From assembly GCF_000002425.4 (NCBI RefSeq), contig NC_037254.1, positions 3,685,797 to 3,749,796 on the forward strand: a stretch of DNA of 64,000 nucleotides. The letters run 5' to 3'. A model generated the notes under the pieces. The model had not been told where the DNA came from and searched no databases. It worked only from the letters and a program-made list of their open reading frames with translations. The DNA is from Physcomitrium patens. Its lineage: Eukaryota; Streptophyta; Bryopsida; Funariales; Funariaceae. This document shows positions 12,580 to 25,300 of this stretch, one piece after another. The position numbers were made by a program, and so were the translations under genes. Each line of letters begins with the position of its first letter. Positions within the stretch are counted from its first letter, which is position 1.

Positions 12580-13990
12580 ATATGTGTTAAAGATCTAAAA
12601 ATCATAAAGTCTTTGCATTATTAAATTCAAGAGCTTCACTTATTTTATAGAAAAAGACTTTGTAAAAAAATAAGAAATACTTTTTGTGAATAAAATTAAA
12701 TCTCTACATGTAGAAGTCATAAATAGTTGTTTGTTATTTTCTAAAGATGTTATCTATGAGACTATTTATTTAAATATAGCAATTAAAGATCATAATAGTA
12801 AATTTATATTTAATATGATAAGATCTCTCTTTAATTTGATTATTTTAGAATTATCATAGTTAAAAAAATATAACCTTCGAATAGATTAGATTTTTTTGTA
12901 ATCTTAATTTTTTTGATAGTTTAATAAAAAATCCTATTAGTCAAATAGAAATACATAAGTTTAATATATCCAAATCCTTGCTATTAGATGTGAGAGCTTT
13001 TACGCATATTACAAAAGAAAGATCATCTTTTTTATATATGCCACGCCTATTTTTGATGGTCAAAAGATATCAAGTAGTATTTCTAGCTAGTATCAAAATT
13101 TTTGAGATCTTTTTTAAAAAAAATATATAAATATTCTTTCAAAGCATTGACCTTATGATTGTTCAATTGATTTGCAAGAAAAAGTTCAACCACCATTTGG
13201 ACCAATCTATAGCTTATCACAAAATGAATTAGATGTATTAATAGAATATATTAATGAAAACTTGGCTAAAAAATTTATATACCATTCAAAATCTCCAATA
13301 GAAGCTCCTATCTCATTTGTGAAGAAAAAAAGATAGGTATCTATGGATGTGCATAGACTATCAGTGATCTAATAAGATTACCATCAAGAATAGATATCTC
13401 CTACCTCTGATTTCAAGACTTCTTGATCAAATCAATCAAACAAAGATTTATACAAAAATAGATCTATGAGGAGTATACAATTTGGTCCATATTAAAGAAA
13501 GAAATAAATAAAATATTTATTTTTGAAATATTATGGATATTTTGAATATAATATCATACTTTTTGGATTTACAAATATATCAACTGCTTTACAACATCTT
13601 ATAAATAATTTTTTTTATAAATTTCTTGATGATTTTATTATCTGTTATTTAGATGATATTCTAATCTATTCTAAGAACTTAAAAAAAATATGAACTTCAT
13701 GTTCATTGTGTATTACAAAGATTTAGAGGTGCATGATTATATGCTAAAATAAAAAAGTATATGTTCCACACAACTCAAGTTGATTTTTTAGAGTACACCA
13801 TTTTCAAAGAAGGTTTAATGATGGATCCAAAGAAAGTCTAGATTATTTTAGATTAGAAGATTCTAAGAATAATTAAAAATTTATAATATTTTTGAAATTT
13901 ATCAATGATTATAAAATCTTTATCAAGAATTTTTCTTAAGTTGCAACTCTTCTTACTTGTTTGACTTGTAAAGATAAACTTGAATAGAAT
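12580..13990 (+). pseudogene. B1 protease and reverse transcriptase pseudogene
   Basis: The protease remnant near 12600 reads 'LLNSRAS' where the retropepsin motif D-S-G-A is expected; both D and G are lost. The RT starts near 13190 with 'PPFGPIYSLSQNELDVL', then 'KSPIEAPISFVKKK'. The catalytic box YLDD is intact at 13646-13657, within '[13 protein letters not shown]'. The thumb region follows to about 13990. There are many stops between the recognisable pieces. Confidence 0.8.
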
Positions 13991-14039
13991 AAAGAAGCTA
14001 AAGCATCTTTTCAAGCCTTCAAGATAATATTTATTTTTG

Positions 14040-14470
14040 TACTAATTTTACATCGTGTTTATTTTTTCATGGCATTTTTCATAGAAACAAATCTTTTAGA
14101 CTTTGCTATCGGTGCCATTTTATGACAAATAGGAGTAGATCATAAACTCTATCTGGTAGCTTTTTATTCCAAGAAGTTTTTAGTAATAAATATTAACTAT
14201 GAGATCCATAATAAAGAGCTTTTTGTAATTATAAATTCATTTCAAGAATAAAAACTTTATCTAGAAGGCACCTTGAGTCCAATCACCATATATACAAATT
14301 ACAAAAACCTCAAATACTTCATATTGGCATATATTTTGAATTGTCAATGAGCTTGTTCGAGCATGTCTTTATCAAGAGTTGATGTTAAGATTACTTATCG
14401 ATCTCAAAACAACAAGATTTCTTAGATGCCTTTTCTAGACATTCTTATCTAATACCAAAAAAAAATGTAA
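14040..14470 (+). pseudogene. B1 RNase H pseudogene
   Basis: Readable pieces in order: 'FFIETNLLDFAIGAIL', 'GVDHKLYLVAFYSKKF', 'INYEIHNKELFVI', 'YLEGTLSPITIYTNYKNL' and 'SMSLSRVDVKITY'. These are the RNase H core of a Ty3/gypsy pol. The first catalytic aspartate (usually ETDAS) is replaced by N. Stops interrupt it. Confidence 0.75.
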
Positions 14471-14639
14471 CTTTTGTTCACCAAAAGTGATTCTTTTAGT
14501 CAAAGCATTTTTACATTTGAGTAATAAAATCAATATTAATTATTGATTCAATTTTTGATAAATAAATTCAATCAAATTTATTCTCTAATATTCTTATTCA
14601 TGATATTGAGAATTATTCTTCTAAGTCTCATGTATAATC

Positions 14640-15781
14640 ATGTGATATTTATTTAAGGTGAAAAATTCTTCATCATTGACATTATAGACTTCTTTAGCCA
14701 TTACCTATTCTAGAAAAACCATGGTCTTTTGTTTCTATTGATTTTATTATAGATCTTCCACTTTCAAGTTCATATGATTTTATATTTATAATAGTAGATT
14801 GTTTTATCAAAATGGCATATTTTATACCATGTACAAAATTTATCACAAGTAAAGTAATAGCCAATATTTTTCTTGACAATATCTATTGCTATTATGGACT
14901 GCCTAGAGATATTATATCAAATAGGAGGATTCAATTTGCATCAAGATTTTAGAAAATCCTTAACAAGATTTTGAAGGTAGATACAAAGCTCTCTTTGGCT
15001 TTTCATCCTCAAATTAATGGACAAATAAAATGGATGAATCAAATTTTGGAGCAGTATTTGAGATGTACCATCAACTATCATTAAGATGATTGGACAATTC
15101 TTTTGCTATTGGTAGAATTTTAATACAATAATTTGGTACATTATTCTACTCAAAAAATATCTTTTTTTTCTAATTATGGTTATCAATAATAATTTGATAC
15201 TTTTAACTTTTAAAAAATTTATAATCTTGCAATAAAAGATTCGGCAAATTATTTATCAAAGCTACATGTAATAATAAAGGCACCATTAAAGAAGCCTTAA
15301 AAATGACAAAAGATAAATGTAGATGCCTATTATAAGGAATAATTATAATTCAACATGGATGACAAGGTATAATTACTTTGTCATAATATTAAGATTACTT
15401 GTCTTTATGAAAAATTGGACTATTATAGACTTTGACCTTTTATTATTTCTAAACAAGTTAATCTTGCTGCTTATTGATTATATCCACCAAAGTCTATGAA
15501 GATCCATCCTATATTCCACGTATCTCTTCTTGAGCCATATAAGACAATAAGTACCTTGAGAAGAAGATAAATATTATCTCTTCTTATAGAAGTGGATAAT
15601 AATTAAAAGTTTGAGGTAAAAAAGGTCTTAAATTCAAGGCGAAGCCAAAATAGATTAAAATATCTTATTTATTGGCAAAGATATGATATTAATAAATACA
15701 CATGGAAATCAACAAAGAATCTTATAAATATAGGAAAAAAAGTTAAATCTTTTCATCATCGACAACCATCAAAATCAAGAT
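14640..15781 (+). pseudogene. B1 integrase with C-terminal chromodomain, pseudogene
   Basis: Integrase core pieces: 'PWSFVSIDFI' (first D) near 14720, 'PRDIISNRRIQFAS' near 14905 (second D replaced by N) and 'LAFHPQINGQIKWMNQ' near 14995 (E replaced by K). The end reads as a chromodomain: 'VLNSRRSQNRLKYLIYW', 'RYDINKYTW', then 'NLINIGKKVKSFHHR' and a stop at 15781. Chromodomains steer chromovirus integration to heterochromatin. All key integrase residues except the first appear lost. Confidence 0.75.
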
Positions 15782-15850
15782 AAACAATAGCAAGATCTAT
15801 GAAAGTTGATAACTGCTCTTCATAGAATTTATTCCTAGAAGAGAAGGTAA

Positions 15851-16378
15851 TGTCAAGCTCATATATATTTATTCCAATAATTATCTATATAATTAAGTAG
15901 AAGTAGATAAAAGTAGATTAATTTCATAATATCTTCTTGGAAAAGCTTCTTAGAAGCTTCTTAGATATTGCTTTGATTTTACACGTATTTATAATTAATT
16001 AGTAGATTAAAAACATGGTCAAGGAGTTAACCATGTATTACACATGTTAATCGCTTATAAATTAAGCTAACTATGTGGCCAACATATAAATAACTTATCT
16101 TTCAAGTTAATACATGTGTCTAGCAAAGTCAACATGTGTTGGAGATCCTATAACATATCACCTCATAGCTCTTAGTTAGAGAGTATATATAAAGACAAGA
16201 GTGAAGACTTCTTCACTCTTATCAATACCTTACTCTTGTTTCAAGACTTTCTAGTCTTCTTGTCTTTGGAAATAGTCATTATAGTTTAATATATTACTAT
16301 CTTTGAATGACTTTTTAATCTTTTTGAATGATATAAGAATATATTGAGTTTTTTTCATTGCGATTCATGTCTTTGATA
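15851..16378 (+). repeat. B1 3' LTR
   Basis: Starts TGTCAAGCTCATATATATT at 15851, just after a purine-rich 'AGAAGAGAAGGTAA', and ends TCTTTGATA at 16378 (TG..TA, expected TG..CA). It aligns to the other family-B LTRs at 38238, 41178, 48240 and 51640. It contains a TATA-like run at 16184-16193 followed at once by an inverted repeat. Confidence 0.8.
16184..16220 (+). promoter_or_regulatory. TATA-like run plus 10-bp-stem hairpin in family-B LTR
   Basis: TATATATAAA at 16184-16193 is followed by the inverted arms AAGAGTGAAG (16197-16206) and CTTCACTCTT (16211-16220) around a 4-base loop. The same arrangement, with 0-2 arm mismatches, occurs at 38582-38605, 41559-41582 and 48595-48618. It should lie at or near the transcription start of the LTR. 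Confidence 0.6.
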
Positions 16379-18422
16379 CATTAAATATTTGATCATTGTT
16401 CTATTAGCAATTGAAGTTTACACAATGGTTTCATATATAAATAGCTCTAGATGGCTTTGAATATTTGTACAAATAATGCAGCAAGTTACACATAGGTATT
16501 GTGTGTAGCAAATCTACTCCATACAACTTTTAGCATTATACTAAGATTTTGGTAGATTTCTTATATCTCAATTTTTTTCTTTTGAATAAAGACATAATTC
16601 AATTATTGAAGTACGGAAGTAAAATGAGTCTCAATTTGTTGTGGTAAATTTTTTTGTAAGTATTTATGATCTGTTATTTATAAAATTTTGATATGAATAG
16701 TGCATTATCTTGTTTTTCTCATGGAGATTGGCTCCGCCTTCTCTCATAACTTAGTGACCACATGGCTAGTAACTCCTCTTACAAAAATCCAACTCTTCAC
16801 AATATCCAAAATCTATCACCTCCTCTTCCATTACAACTTAATCATTAATATAATAATATAATTATATCATCAATCATCCAACGAAGTTTGAATCAAAAGA
16901 AACTTTTAATCTTCTATTATATAATTTCGAATTTTTGTAAAATGCTTATAATTTAGAATAGTTTTTCATCTTCATCTTATTATTATACTTATTTTTTTCT
17001 TAAGGTCAAAATAATCTACTTCTACAAAGTAGCTACAAGTTTATTAAACTTGAAAAAAATAAAGGATATTATTTACAAATTCAGATATAGATCATAAGCA
17101 ATGAGAAGAAATAATAGTAATAATGATGATAGTCTTTACTAAAAATGGGCTAAAATTTATATTATTTATCAAAAGATAGAGTATGATTAATGCATTAATT
17201 TTTTTGTAACTAATATTTGTTATACTTTTGCTCAAGAATCCATCTGATATAAAAACCTCTTTAGAATGCAAATATTTGCATTTGATTAAATACATTGTAT
17301 TGATTGAACCTATAAAAGTGAAAAAATATTAATTATATTATGTCAAAATAATAATAGTATATTATAGACTTATTAAAATATATAATTTTATTAAAAAATA
17401 TATCATTATTATTTTAAATAAAAACATATAATAAATTCAATTACTAAAAAAGTTGTTGAATAATTTGACATACAATGTAATCTAAATTTATCATCATACC
17501 AAAATCTTTTAATAATGTATCTAAGATTTTATTCTTTTTAACAACATGACTTTCTTTTTTTCAAAAACAACATAGTGCTATTTTTATTAATGAAGCTTTT
17601 CACATTTTCAATCTAAAAATTTGATATAATATTAAAATTATATTTAAATATTTATTATATCATCACATTTTTAATTTAAATTTAAAGAGCAATAATTCCA
17701 ACCAAATTGCATGTATACCATCAAAGGCTTACATCATCATCTTAGCATCAAGGTTTTTACATGAAAGAGAATCTCCATTAATCTTTTTATATAAATCACA
17801 CTTGTAAGCCTTTCTTGCTTGAGATATAAGAGACAGTTATATTCTATTGACAATGCATATTCTACACATTATAGAAAATACGATCAAAGAAAGAGGCATT
17901 GGACATGTTAAAAATTATAAAAATAAAGACAAAAAAAAATAAACAAATAAATCTTCATGCACCATCGATTTGATGTTGTATGAATAAAGCATGTATGTAA
18001 TACATTGACAACAAATAAAATAAAAAATCTCAAATTTTTTAATGTCTACAATTTACAACATAAAATGTCATTACTTTGTAATGTTCTTTCATAAATCTAT
18101 AGAAATCAATTCAATAAATCTAACTTCAAGCTTCCTTTGAAAACCTATCTTATACCTATTTAAAAGCCCAAATTGCCTATCTTCTATTGACAATGCTCTA
18201 CCATAGGTATATGATCTTTCAACCTAGTACAAATATATGTAGCACCTCATCAGTGTTACGGATGAAGAAGCAATTAAGATCTCAACAACTGGATTCTTAG
18301 AAATAAATATAACCCTAATCACTTTGCATTTGCCAAATTATGAAGGTTCTCTCTCAACAACCAATCAAAATCAATTTTTGTCCCTTCATTTTATATCTAT
18401 GCTATCTTATATAATAGTTATG

Positions 18423-18473
<51 letters not shown>

Positions 18474-18685
18474 GCAATCTAAATTTTTACTACATTGATC
18501 CACCATAGATGAAGAATTGTTGTACCTTCATCTCTATTTTTCTAATTCCTATATTCTCAGCCCCAGTCTACATTTTCAACTCTTTCTCTATGTCTTGATC
18601 TCACTTCTTCTATTTTGCCTACTTAAGAATTAATTGTTGCCTATGTACCTCAAATTGAGGTCTTCTTTTGCTTGCTAAAGAACCT
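16379..18685. other. AT-rich stretch without recognisable genes
   Basis: No open frame longer than about 67 codons on either strand and no transposon domain that I can recognise. It has a long (AT)n run at 18425-18471. It may be older transposon debris. Confidence 0.5.
18425..18471. repeat. (AT)n microsatellite
   Basis: About 23 uninterrupted AT units just left of the A-mid element. Confidence 0.95.
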
Positions 18686-19896
18686 TGTCGTGATGTAATA
18701 CGATTCTATAGTGAAATTATAATCAAAGTTGAATTTCTAATTAATATCTAATTATCTTAGTTCAATTATAATTTGAGGTATCTAAACATGGCTTTTATAA
18801 AAGCCTCTTAGATTATTTATTTATCTTAATAGTTAGTAGGTTGAAGGTTACTTAATAATTTTACCTTCTAGGTTATAGAGACTCTTCTACTCTCTTAGAA
18901 AGACCATAAATTAATAAAATTAGATTAGAAGGGATAAATAATTAGTATAGTTGATACTAAGGTTAAGTTGATAGTAGGATTGGGCTAAAAACACCTTAGG
19001 ATAGGTTAGATTGATACCCAAGGGTCGACCATTTGTGAGACATGGTCGAAATCAGACCTCTCGCCACTAAAATAATGGCCTAGGGCAAAATAGAGGATCA
19101 TTCAAAGATTGGAGGTTAGGATTTGAGAGCTAGCTTGAAGTTCTTTTAAAGACATAAGAATTTTTTTGAGAGAATTTTAGATGACTTAGTAATTGTAATT
19201 CAAAGTCAAGGTTTATATTAGTGATTTGGATTTTATATAAAATAATTAGGGCTAGCAATTTTGGTTAGTTCGTGCAATTGGTGTGATATCTAAGATTGAA
19301 AACTTGATACTATTTGGATTATTGGATGTGCTAAGTATATACAATATTATGTGATAATCTAATAGCGTGGTTTAGAGATATCTAGTTTTTAGCACAAGAG
19401 GATTTTGGAAGGTAGCTGTTTGAGGTTGGGTGGGGTTTCTATGATATCTAAAGATCTATCAGTCAGATTAAGGTGAAAATTGACATGGTATTGGAGGACT
19501 TAAAGATCAAGATATACAAAAATTTTGAGACAAAGTTAATGGTAGAAAAGGAAGAAATCATTGCTAAGATTTCTACTTCACTTTTTAAGTTGGCAGCCGA
19601 GTCACATTGGTACAATTTTTGGAGGTTTTCTCACAATCTATAAGTTAGATTGGACTAAAAATTCTTGAACATATAGAATATTTGCTTAAATATGAAAATA
19701 ACAAGGTAATTGGGATTATGTATGGTTAAGACTATTAAGAAGAGTATTTTAAGCACTTTTGAATTGAAATTCAGATTATATTCTTCTCGTATGGATAAAA
19801 TCTATTAGGGTTTCTTAAATACTTGTAAAACACAATCTCATCGTCCATAGCTAGGTGCCCGGTGCATTCCTGAGCAAAACAACATGTAATATGATA
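18686..19896 (+). repeat. A-mid 5' LTR
   Basis: Starts TGTCGTGATGTAATACG and ends GTAATATGATA; the partner LTR ends GTAATACAACA. It aligns throughout with 25927-26273 plus 35053-36032. Only the ends resemble the young LTR type, so the two elements belong to different LTR subfamilies although their proteins match closely. Confidence 0.9.
18790..18805 (+). promoter_or_regulatory. 16-bp perfect palindrome containing TATAAAA
   Basis: GGCTTTTATAAAAGCC about 105 bases into the LTR, repeated unchanged in the 3' LTR at 26031-26046 although the sequence around it has diverged. It is a good candidate for the LTR TATA box, and the palindrome would make it readable on both strands. Confidence 0.5.
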
Positions 19897-19900
19897 TAAG

Positions 19901-19918
19901 TGGTGAACTCAATATGAA
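19901..19918 (+). other. A-mid primer-binding site (tRNA-Trp), decayed
   Basis: TGGTGAACTCAATATGAA, four bases after the LTR. It differs from the A-young site TGGTGAACCCGACGTGAA at four positions, all C-to-T or G-to-A. Three of the four fall in the two CG dinucleotides. Confidence 0.8.
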
Positions 19919-20694
19919 ATTTTGGAGATAAAGGTATTGAATTATATTTGTGGTTATTTGAAATTGATGGTACAAGAAGGCAAGAAGGTTGAATTTGGAG
20001 TTTTTGATGGAGCTTTGAGTGGAGCTTCAAGCTGATCTTCAAATGCAACTTCAAGTGGAATTTCTATTGGTGAACAAGGTATGTACCTTGATCCAAATAC
20101 TGCAAAAATGTTTCAAGCATTTACATTATTTATGCAACAGCAACAAGGCAATGATCGCAAAGAGGCTTTGGCAACCAAAGTATTACAAGCAGTGGTTAAC
20201 AAGGTTGACTAATTTGATGGGAGAGATATTTTCAAATATTTAAGATGTTATGTGTAGAAAATAGAATTGAATTGCGTTTATGAGAAGGAGATGATTTAAT
20301 TATTTGAGCTTGCTATAGTACGAGAGATAAGAGAGCATGTAAGATCTATTATGGAACAATTTGGAAGTTCATGGAAGGTATTTTCACATGCATTGAAGGA
20401 TGAGTGTTTTTTAGAGGATATTGATCAAGATACCAAGAAATCATTCTTAGAATGGATTGAGCGACCTAAAAAAAATTTGTAAGCTACAAAATTATTAAGA
20501 GAATTTGAAAGGCAATTTTCATGATTATTAAAAATGGAAAAGTTAACATTGTGACCAAATAAGGTTGAATTATTTCTTCAAGCTACTAATGAAGAATTAC
20601 AAGAGAAGTTAGAGGTTCTTCTTGAAGATAAGGAAGAAGATGAAGGATTGACAATAAAGTGGAGAGCTGTTGAAGATGCTATTGGATTACTTGC

Positions 20695-20722
20695 AAAAAA
20701 AAAAAAAAAAAAAAAAAAAAAA
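20695..20722 (+). repeat. A28 homopolymer expansion in gag
   Basis: 28 consecutive A where A-young has a short lysine/arginine run (about 32890-32870). It moves the downstream gag from frame 2 to frame 0 and so breaks the gene. Confidence 0.9.
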
Positions 20723-22369
20723 TTAGTACTTGAAGAGTGGTACAAGTACCAAAGATCCCAATACCTACTACAAGATTCACTATGCCTATTGTTCAACCTC
20801 TATTAGCTACACCAAAGAAAAAAGATATGGGACTTGAAGAGATTGTACGAGGGATGCAGATCTTCAAATTAAACTTGCAAGGCCTGAAGAAAAGACTTCT
20901 ACAATAAGTTTAAAGACTACTTTTAAACAAAGGTACGTGCAAAGATGTATTTGGTGTGATGATGATTCTCATTCTTAAAAAGATTGTGGTGAATTTGATG
21001 AGATGGTTCAACAAGGCATTGTTTATTGAAAAGATGGGAAGATTGTATTGAAAGATTTTGGTGATCTTCTCCAAACCAACTTTGGTAAAGGAGGCATGAA
21101 AGTATTAGTTAAAGACTATTTGACAATACATGAAATTACAGCAATAGAAGTTGCAAGTTATAGAACTAGAGTGGATAATGATGGCAGACAAAATTTTTTT
21201 GGAAATATTCAACCAAGTGGACTTTGGTCTTCTGTTATTTCTACAATGTAAAAAGAAAAGATGCCATGAGAAGCTTTATTGAGAACTGCTGCAACAATTT
21301 GTGGTGCTACAAGTTGGAAGGATTCTATAGAAGCTTTGTCAGTACATGCATATATTTCTAAAAGCCAACATGAAGCTTTAATCAAAGAAAAGAGGAGAAG
21401 AAATTTTGATGATTTAAGAGAAGGAAATTCTTCTCAGAGGCAAACTCGAGGAGATAAGGCTCGTGCATCAGCTTCACAAGAATTGCCCACAAAGGATACT
21501 TCAACAATATCAGAAGAAAAAGCAAAAGAGATGAAAGATAAAGATAAATTGACAACTTATAAACTACTCTCTGATATTGAAGCGGCAACAGATTTAAAAG
21601 AAATGCTTGAGGAACGTGTGCTCAATGCTAAGGTTGAGTTTACATTGAAAGAAATTTTACGAATTGCCGAGAAAGAATTCAATGATGTCATTATTGACAA
21701 TATTAAATGAAAGAGACAATTAATGGGAGAATTTGGATTAAATCATGCTATTGATGCACACATATATGAAGGTGAAGAAGATGTATTTGATAATTGTTAC
21801 AAACAATCAGTAAGTGAAGGTAGGAGTCATAATCAAAGGATATGTTTTGATGATCAAGGTAATAAAAATAGAGAGGTTTCAAGTCATTATACTCGAAAGC
21901 ATTAGACTTGAGCAATTATAGATGCATTAGTGAAGATTACAAATATGGACGAACAGGTTGTTACTTTAATTGAATATGGTTCAGAAGTAAACCTTATGTC
22001 TAAAGATCTTTATGTGAAGCAAAGGTGGCCAATTGACATAGAGCATGGATGGGCAATACGGATAGCCAATAATACACGAGGGATGTTATATGGTGCTTGC
22101 CTAGATGTAAAAATTCGGATTGGTGATGTTGCAATAGAGCAGAATTTTTTTGTTCAAGATACAACATCTTATCTTATTATTTTGAGACAACCATATATTA
22201 TTGCAACTTGGATGAAAACAAAGATACTTCATGATGGTTCAGCTTATATACGAATTTGTAGTGAGGATGGGAGGAAGGCAATACAATTTTTGACTGTGCT
22301 TCTTGATCATGAGCGGAATCTAGACAAATTGAGAGAAAATCCATTGCCAAGGGTTGTTGAAGAATTTAA

Positions 22370-22376
22370 GGATTTT
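22370..22376 (+). promoter_or_regulatory. Candidate -1 frameshift heptamer GGATTTT, A-mid
   Basis: In the gag-pro frame the codons read AAG GAT TTT TTG up to the stop at 22392. One base back, the frame GGA TTT TTT GGG continues open into pol without interruption to 23176. The heptamer is positioned as G GAT TTT, as in -1 slip sites, and the same site is in A-young at 31228-31234. Confidence 0.5.
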
Positions 22377-25300
22377 TTGGGGGTACCACTATAAAACAAG
22401 ATTATAGAGGTACAGAAAGAGATGTACTCTTGCAAGATGTAGGTGCCTTTAATGAAGGATTTATTAGTATATTTAAAAATAGAAGCATTATATACAAGAA
22501 GATTGATGATTTAAAAAGAAAAGAAAAGAAGGAATTAAGTACTATTAAAAAAGAATTATATAGATTAAGAATATTAGAAAATAATGAAAAGATTACTGGT
22601 ATTTATGAAGAAAATGGACAAGAGGATCATTTGGAATTGATTGCGTCTATTGAATTAGGTAATGATGATAAAGTTATACCAATTCATTCAAGAGAAGTTT
22701 ATGATATGATTGAATCTTTTCAAGTATCGGAGGTTATAGTTGAGCTAAAATATAAGACAGTAAATAAGAAAGTTAAATCAGTTGCCGGATCTTTGCCAAA
22801 AGATTCTAAAGAACAAATGGGAGAAGCATCAAGAGAAAAGAGCTTGAGAGATCCAAAGAACATTAGTCACAAGTTTACTAAAGAGACTTTTGAAGAATTG
22901 AAGATTGATTCTGATGGTTCTTTATTGCCAAAGGAAATTACTTGCTTCAAAGAGATGTTCGCAAAACAAGATAGATCATTTGCCTTTGAATCTTATAAAA
23001 TTGGGTGTGTGGATCCAAATATTATAACACCTATGGTTATTTTTACTATATCATATGTACCTTGGAATCTAAGGCCAATTCTAGTACCAAAGGCACATTT
23101 ACCAAGCTTGGTGGAATTATTAAAAGAAAAGATAAAGATAAAGATTTTGGAGCCCTCTTTTGTACTATATTCTAGTTGATAGTTTATAGTGCCTAAGAAA
23201 AATGGATCATTATGTATTATTCAAGATATGCAACCAGTGAATGCAGTAACTATCAAGAATGCAAGAATTGGGCCTATAGTAGATGAATTTGCTGAGGCAT
23301 TTGCAAGAAGGATAATCTATTCAATGGGTGATTTATATTCGAACTTTGACCAATTTCAACTTGCAGAAAGAAGTAGAGATATGACAACAATGAGAACACC
23401 ACTTGGATTAGTTAGAATATGTACTCTTCCTCAAGGTGCAACCAACTCAGTTGCACATATGATGAACGAGATGAATAAGGTATTGAGAGATTTCATTATA
23501 AAGAAGACTATGCCTTTTCTGGATGATGTTCTTATAAAGAGGTACAAAGAAGAAGAGAAGGATAAAACTTTAGATAAGAGGAGGTGTCACAAGTATGTTG
23601 CTGATCATATATAAGATTGTAAAAAAATATTGACTCAGCTTAGAGAAATTCATCTTACATTATCGAGTATAAAATCTACCTTTGGAGTACAAGAGGTTGT
23701 GATTGTTGAGCATCTGTGTGGATTTTATGGAAGAAAATCAGATCCAACTAAGGTTGATGCAATTGGGAGAATGAAAGAAGATTGTAGTTCTTTAACAGAA
23801 GTTTGTAGGTTTTTAGGTGTATGTGTATTTTATCGTATTTGGATTCTTTATTATGCACACATAGCAGATCCATTATATGAACTATTACGCAAGGGCTATC
23901 AATTTAAATGGAAAGAAAAGTATATTAAAGCAGTACAAAGATTGAAGAAATTATTGATATCACCTCCAGTGTTGAGAAAAATTGATTATAAGAGCAATAG
24001 ACTAGTGATTCTTACCATGGATATTAGTCCGATTGCTATTGGATGGACTGTAGGTCAAAATGACTCAAATGGACACAAATTTGCATTGCGATTTAGAGCT
24101 AAAGTTTTAAGTACTTGCCAACGTGCATATTCACAGGTGAAAAGGAAACTATGGAAAGTTGTTTCAGCTATGAAAGCTGAAAATGATTATTTGATTCGAG
24201 CTATGGTAGTAATTGAAATAGATTTTTTGTCTTTACTTGGAATAATTACCAATTGTATAGTACTAGATATTACGATATTGAGATGGATTGCTTATATCAA
24301 ATCACTAAATCTAGAATTTAGGCATGTTGTGGAAAAAGACAATTCAGTAGCAGATATATTGTCTTGAGGAATATATGAAAGAGAAGACAAGATGGTTGAA
24401 GATATTGATGATGTTGGAACAAAATTCTATTCAGTATCAAACCTTAATAAAGAAGATAAGATGTTTTTTAAAGAGCTTTATGAAGAAGAATTACTAAAAA
24501 TTGGTCTTTAATGAATACCTTGACTAAGCAAGAAAATTGGTTAATAGAAAAATTTAATCAAATAAGTAAGAAGGCTTATGGATTTTTGCTTCAAGAATGG
24601 TTTTTATAAAACAGACCAAAGAAAGAAATTGGAATGCCAAGATGAATAGTAGGTACTGAAGAAGATTAATAAAGACTCGTCAAAGAGTTTCATGAGAATC
24701 TATGGGCGGGACTTAGAGGAATTTCGGTTACTTTTGCTAAAATGAAGGAATGATATTGGTGGAAGAATATGTATCAAGGTGTAACTTTGTTTGTAGAGTC
24801 TTGTATAACTTGTCAGATGTATTCAAATATATGACATCGAGATAGATTGCATCCGACATATCCTTTGGCTATTCATTTTAAATAGATTGTGGATTTGGTT
24901 ATTATACCAATTGAACTATGGCAAATGAGATATTTAGTTTTGGCTCGAGAAAATTTATCAAACCAAGTAAAAGGCAGGGTACTAAAAACAAAGTCCACAT
25001 AGGAAATTTGTAGATTTTTACTTGAGGAAGTTATTTGTCACTATGGATGTGTGGGAAAGATCATTGCAGATTGAGGAGAATTAGATGCACGTGAAGCTCG
25101 TGATTTTTTTAAGAGATGTGGGATCAAATTATCATTGACTACTACTTATAATCCAGAGGAGAACGCAAAGAGTGAATGTGGGTATTCACCAATTGTAAAA
25201 GCCTTAGTTAAAGCTTGCAATGGAAGAGTGAGAGAATGGCCTCAACTTCTACCTTATGTATTATAGGCTGATCGAACAACACATAGTTCAGTGAAAGGAT

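Larger units (their letters stand above)
10833..16378 (+). mobile_element. B1: decayed chromovirus (Ty3/gypsy family B)
   Basis: Plus-strand element with a truncated 5' LTR, then gag, zinc-knuckle region, protease, RT, RNase H, integrase and chromodomain remnants, then a 3' LTR. The same family occurs at 41178-48789 and 36033-38776. All frames are riddled with stops. Domain order and the C-terminal chromodomain place it among chromoviruses. Confidence 0.85.
20081..22394 (+). pseudogene. A-mid gag-pro pseudogene
   Basis: Plus-strand gag-protease. It can be followed from 'MYLDPNTAKMFQAF' at 20081 through the capsid part ('KVLQAVVNKVD', 'DIFKYLRCYV'), a zinc knuckle C-x2-C-x4-H-x4-C near 20945-20990, and a charged linker (21279-21710). 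It then reaches a retropepsin-like domain at 21930-22394 ('YGSEVNLMSKDLY', 'LYGACLDV', 'YLIILRQPYI'). The usual D-x-G catalytic motif reads E-Y-G. At least eight in-frame stops occur, mostly explained by CAA, CAG, CGA or TGG changed by one transition. A 28-base A run at 20695 shifts the frame. The frame ends at TAA 22392-22394, overlapping pol in the -1 frame. Confidence 0.85.

Noticed and set aside
18425..18471. (AT)n runs here and elsewhere as centromeric satellite
   Set aside because: They are single short microsatellites, not higher-order arrays.
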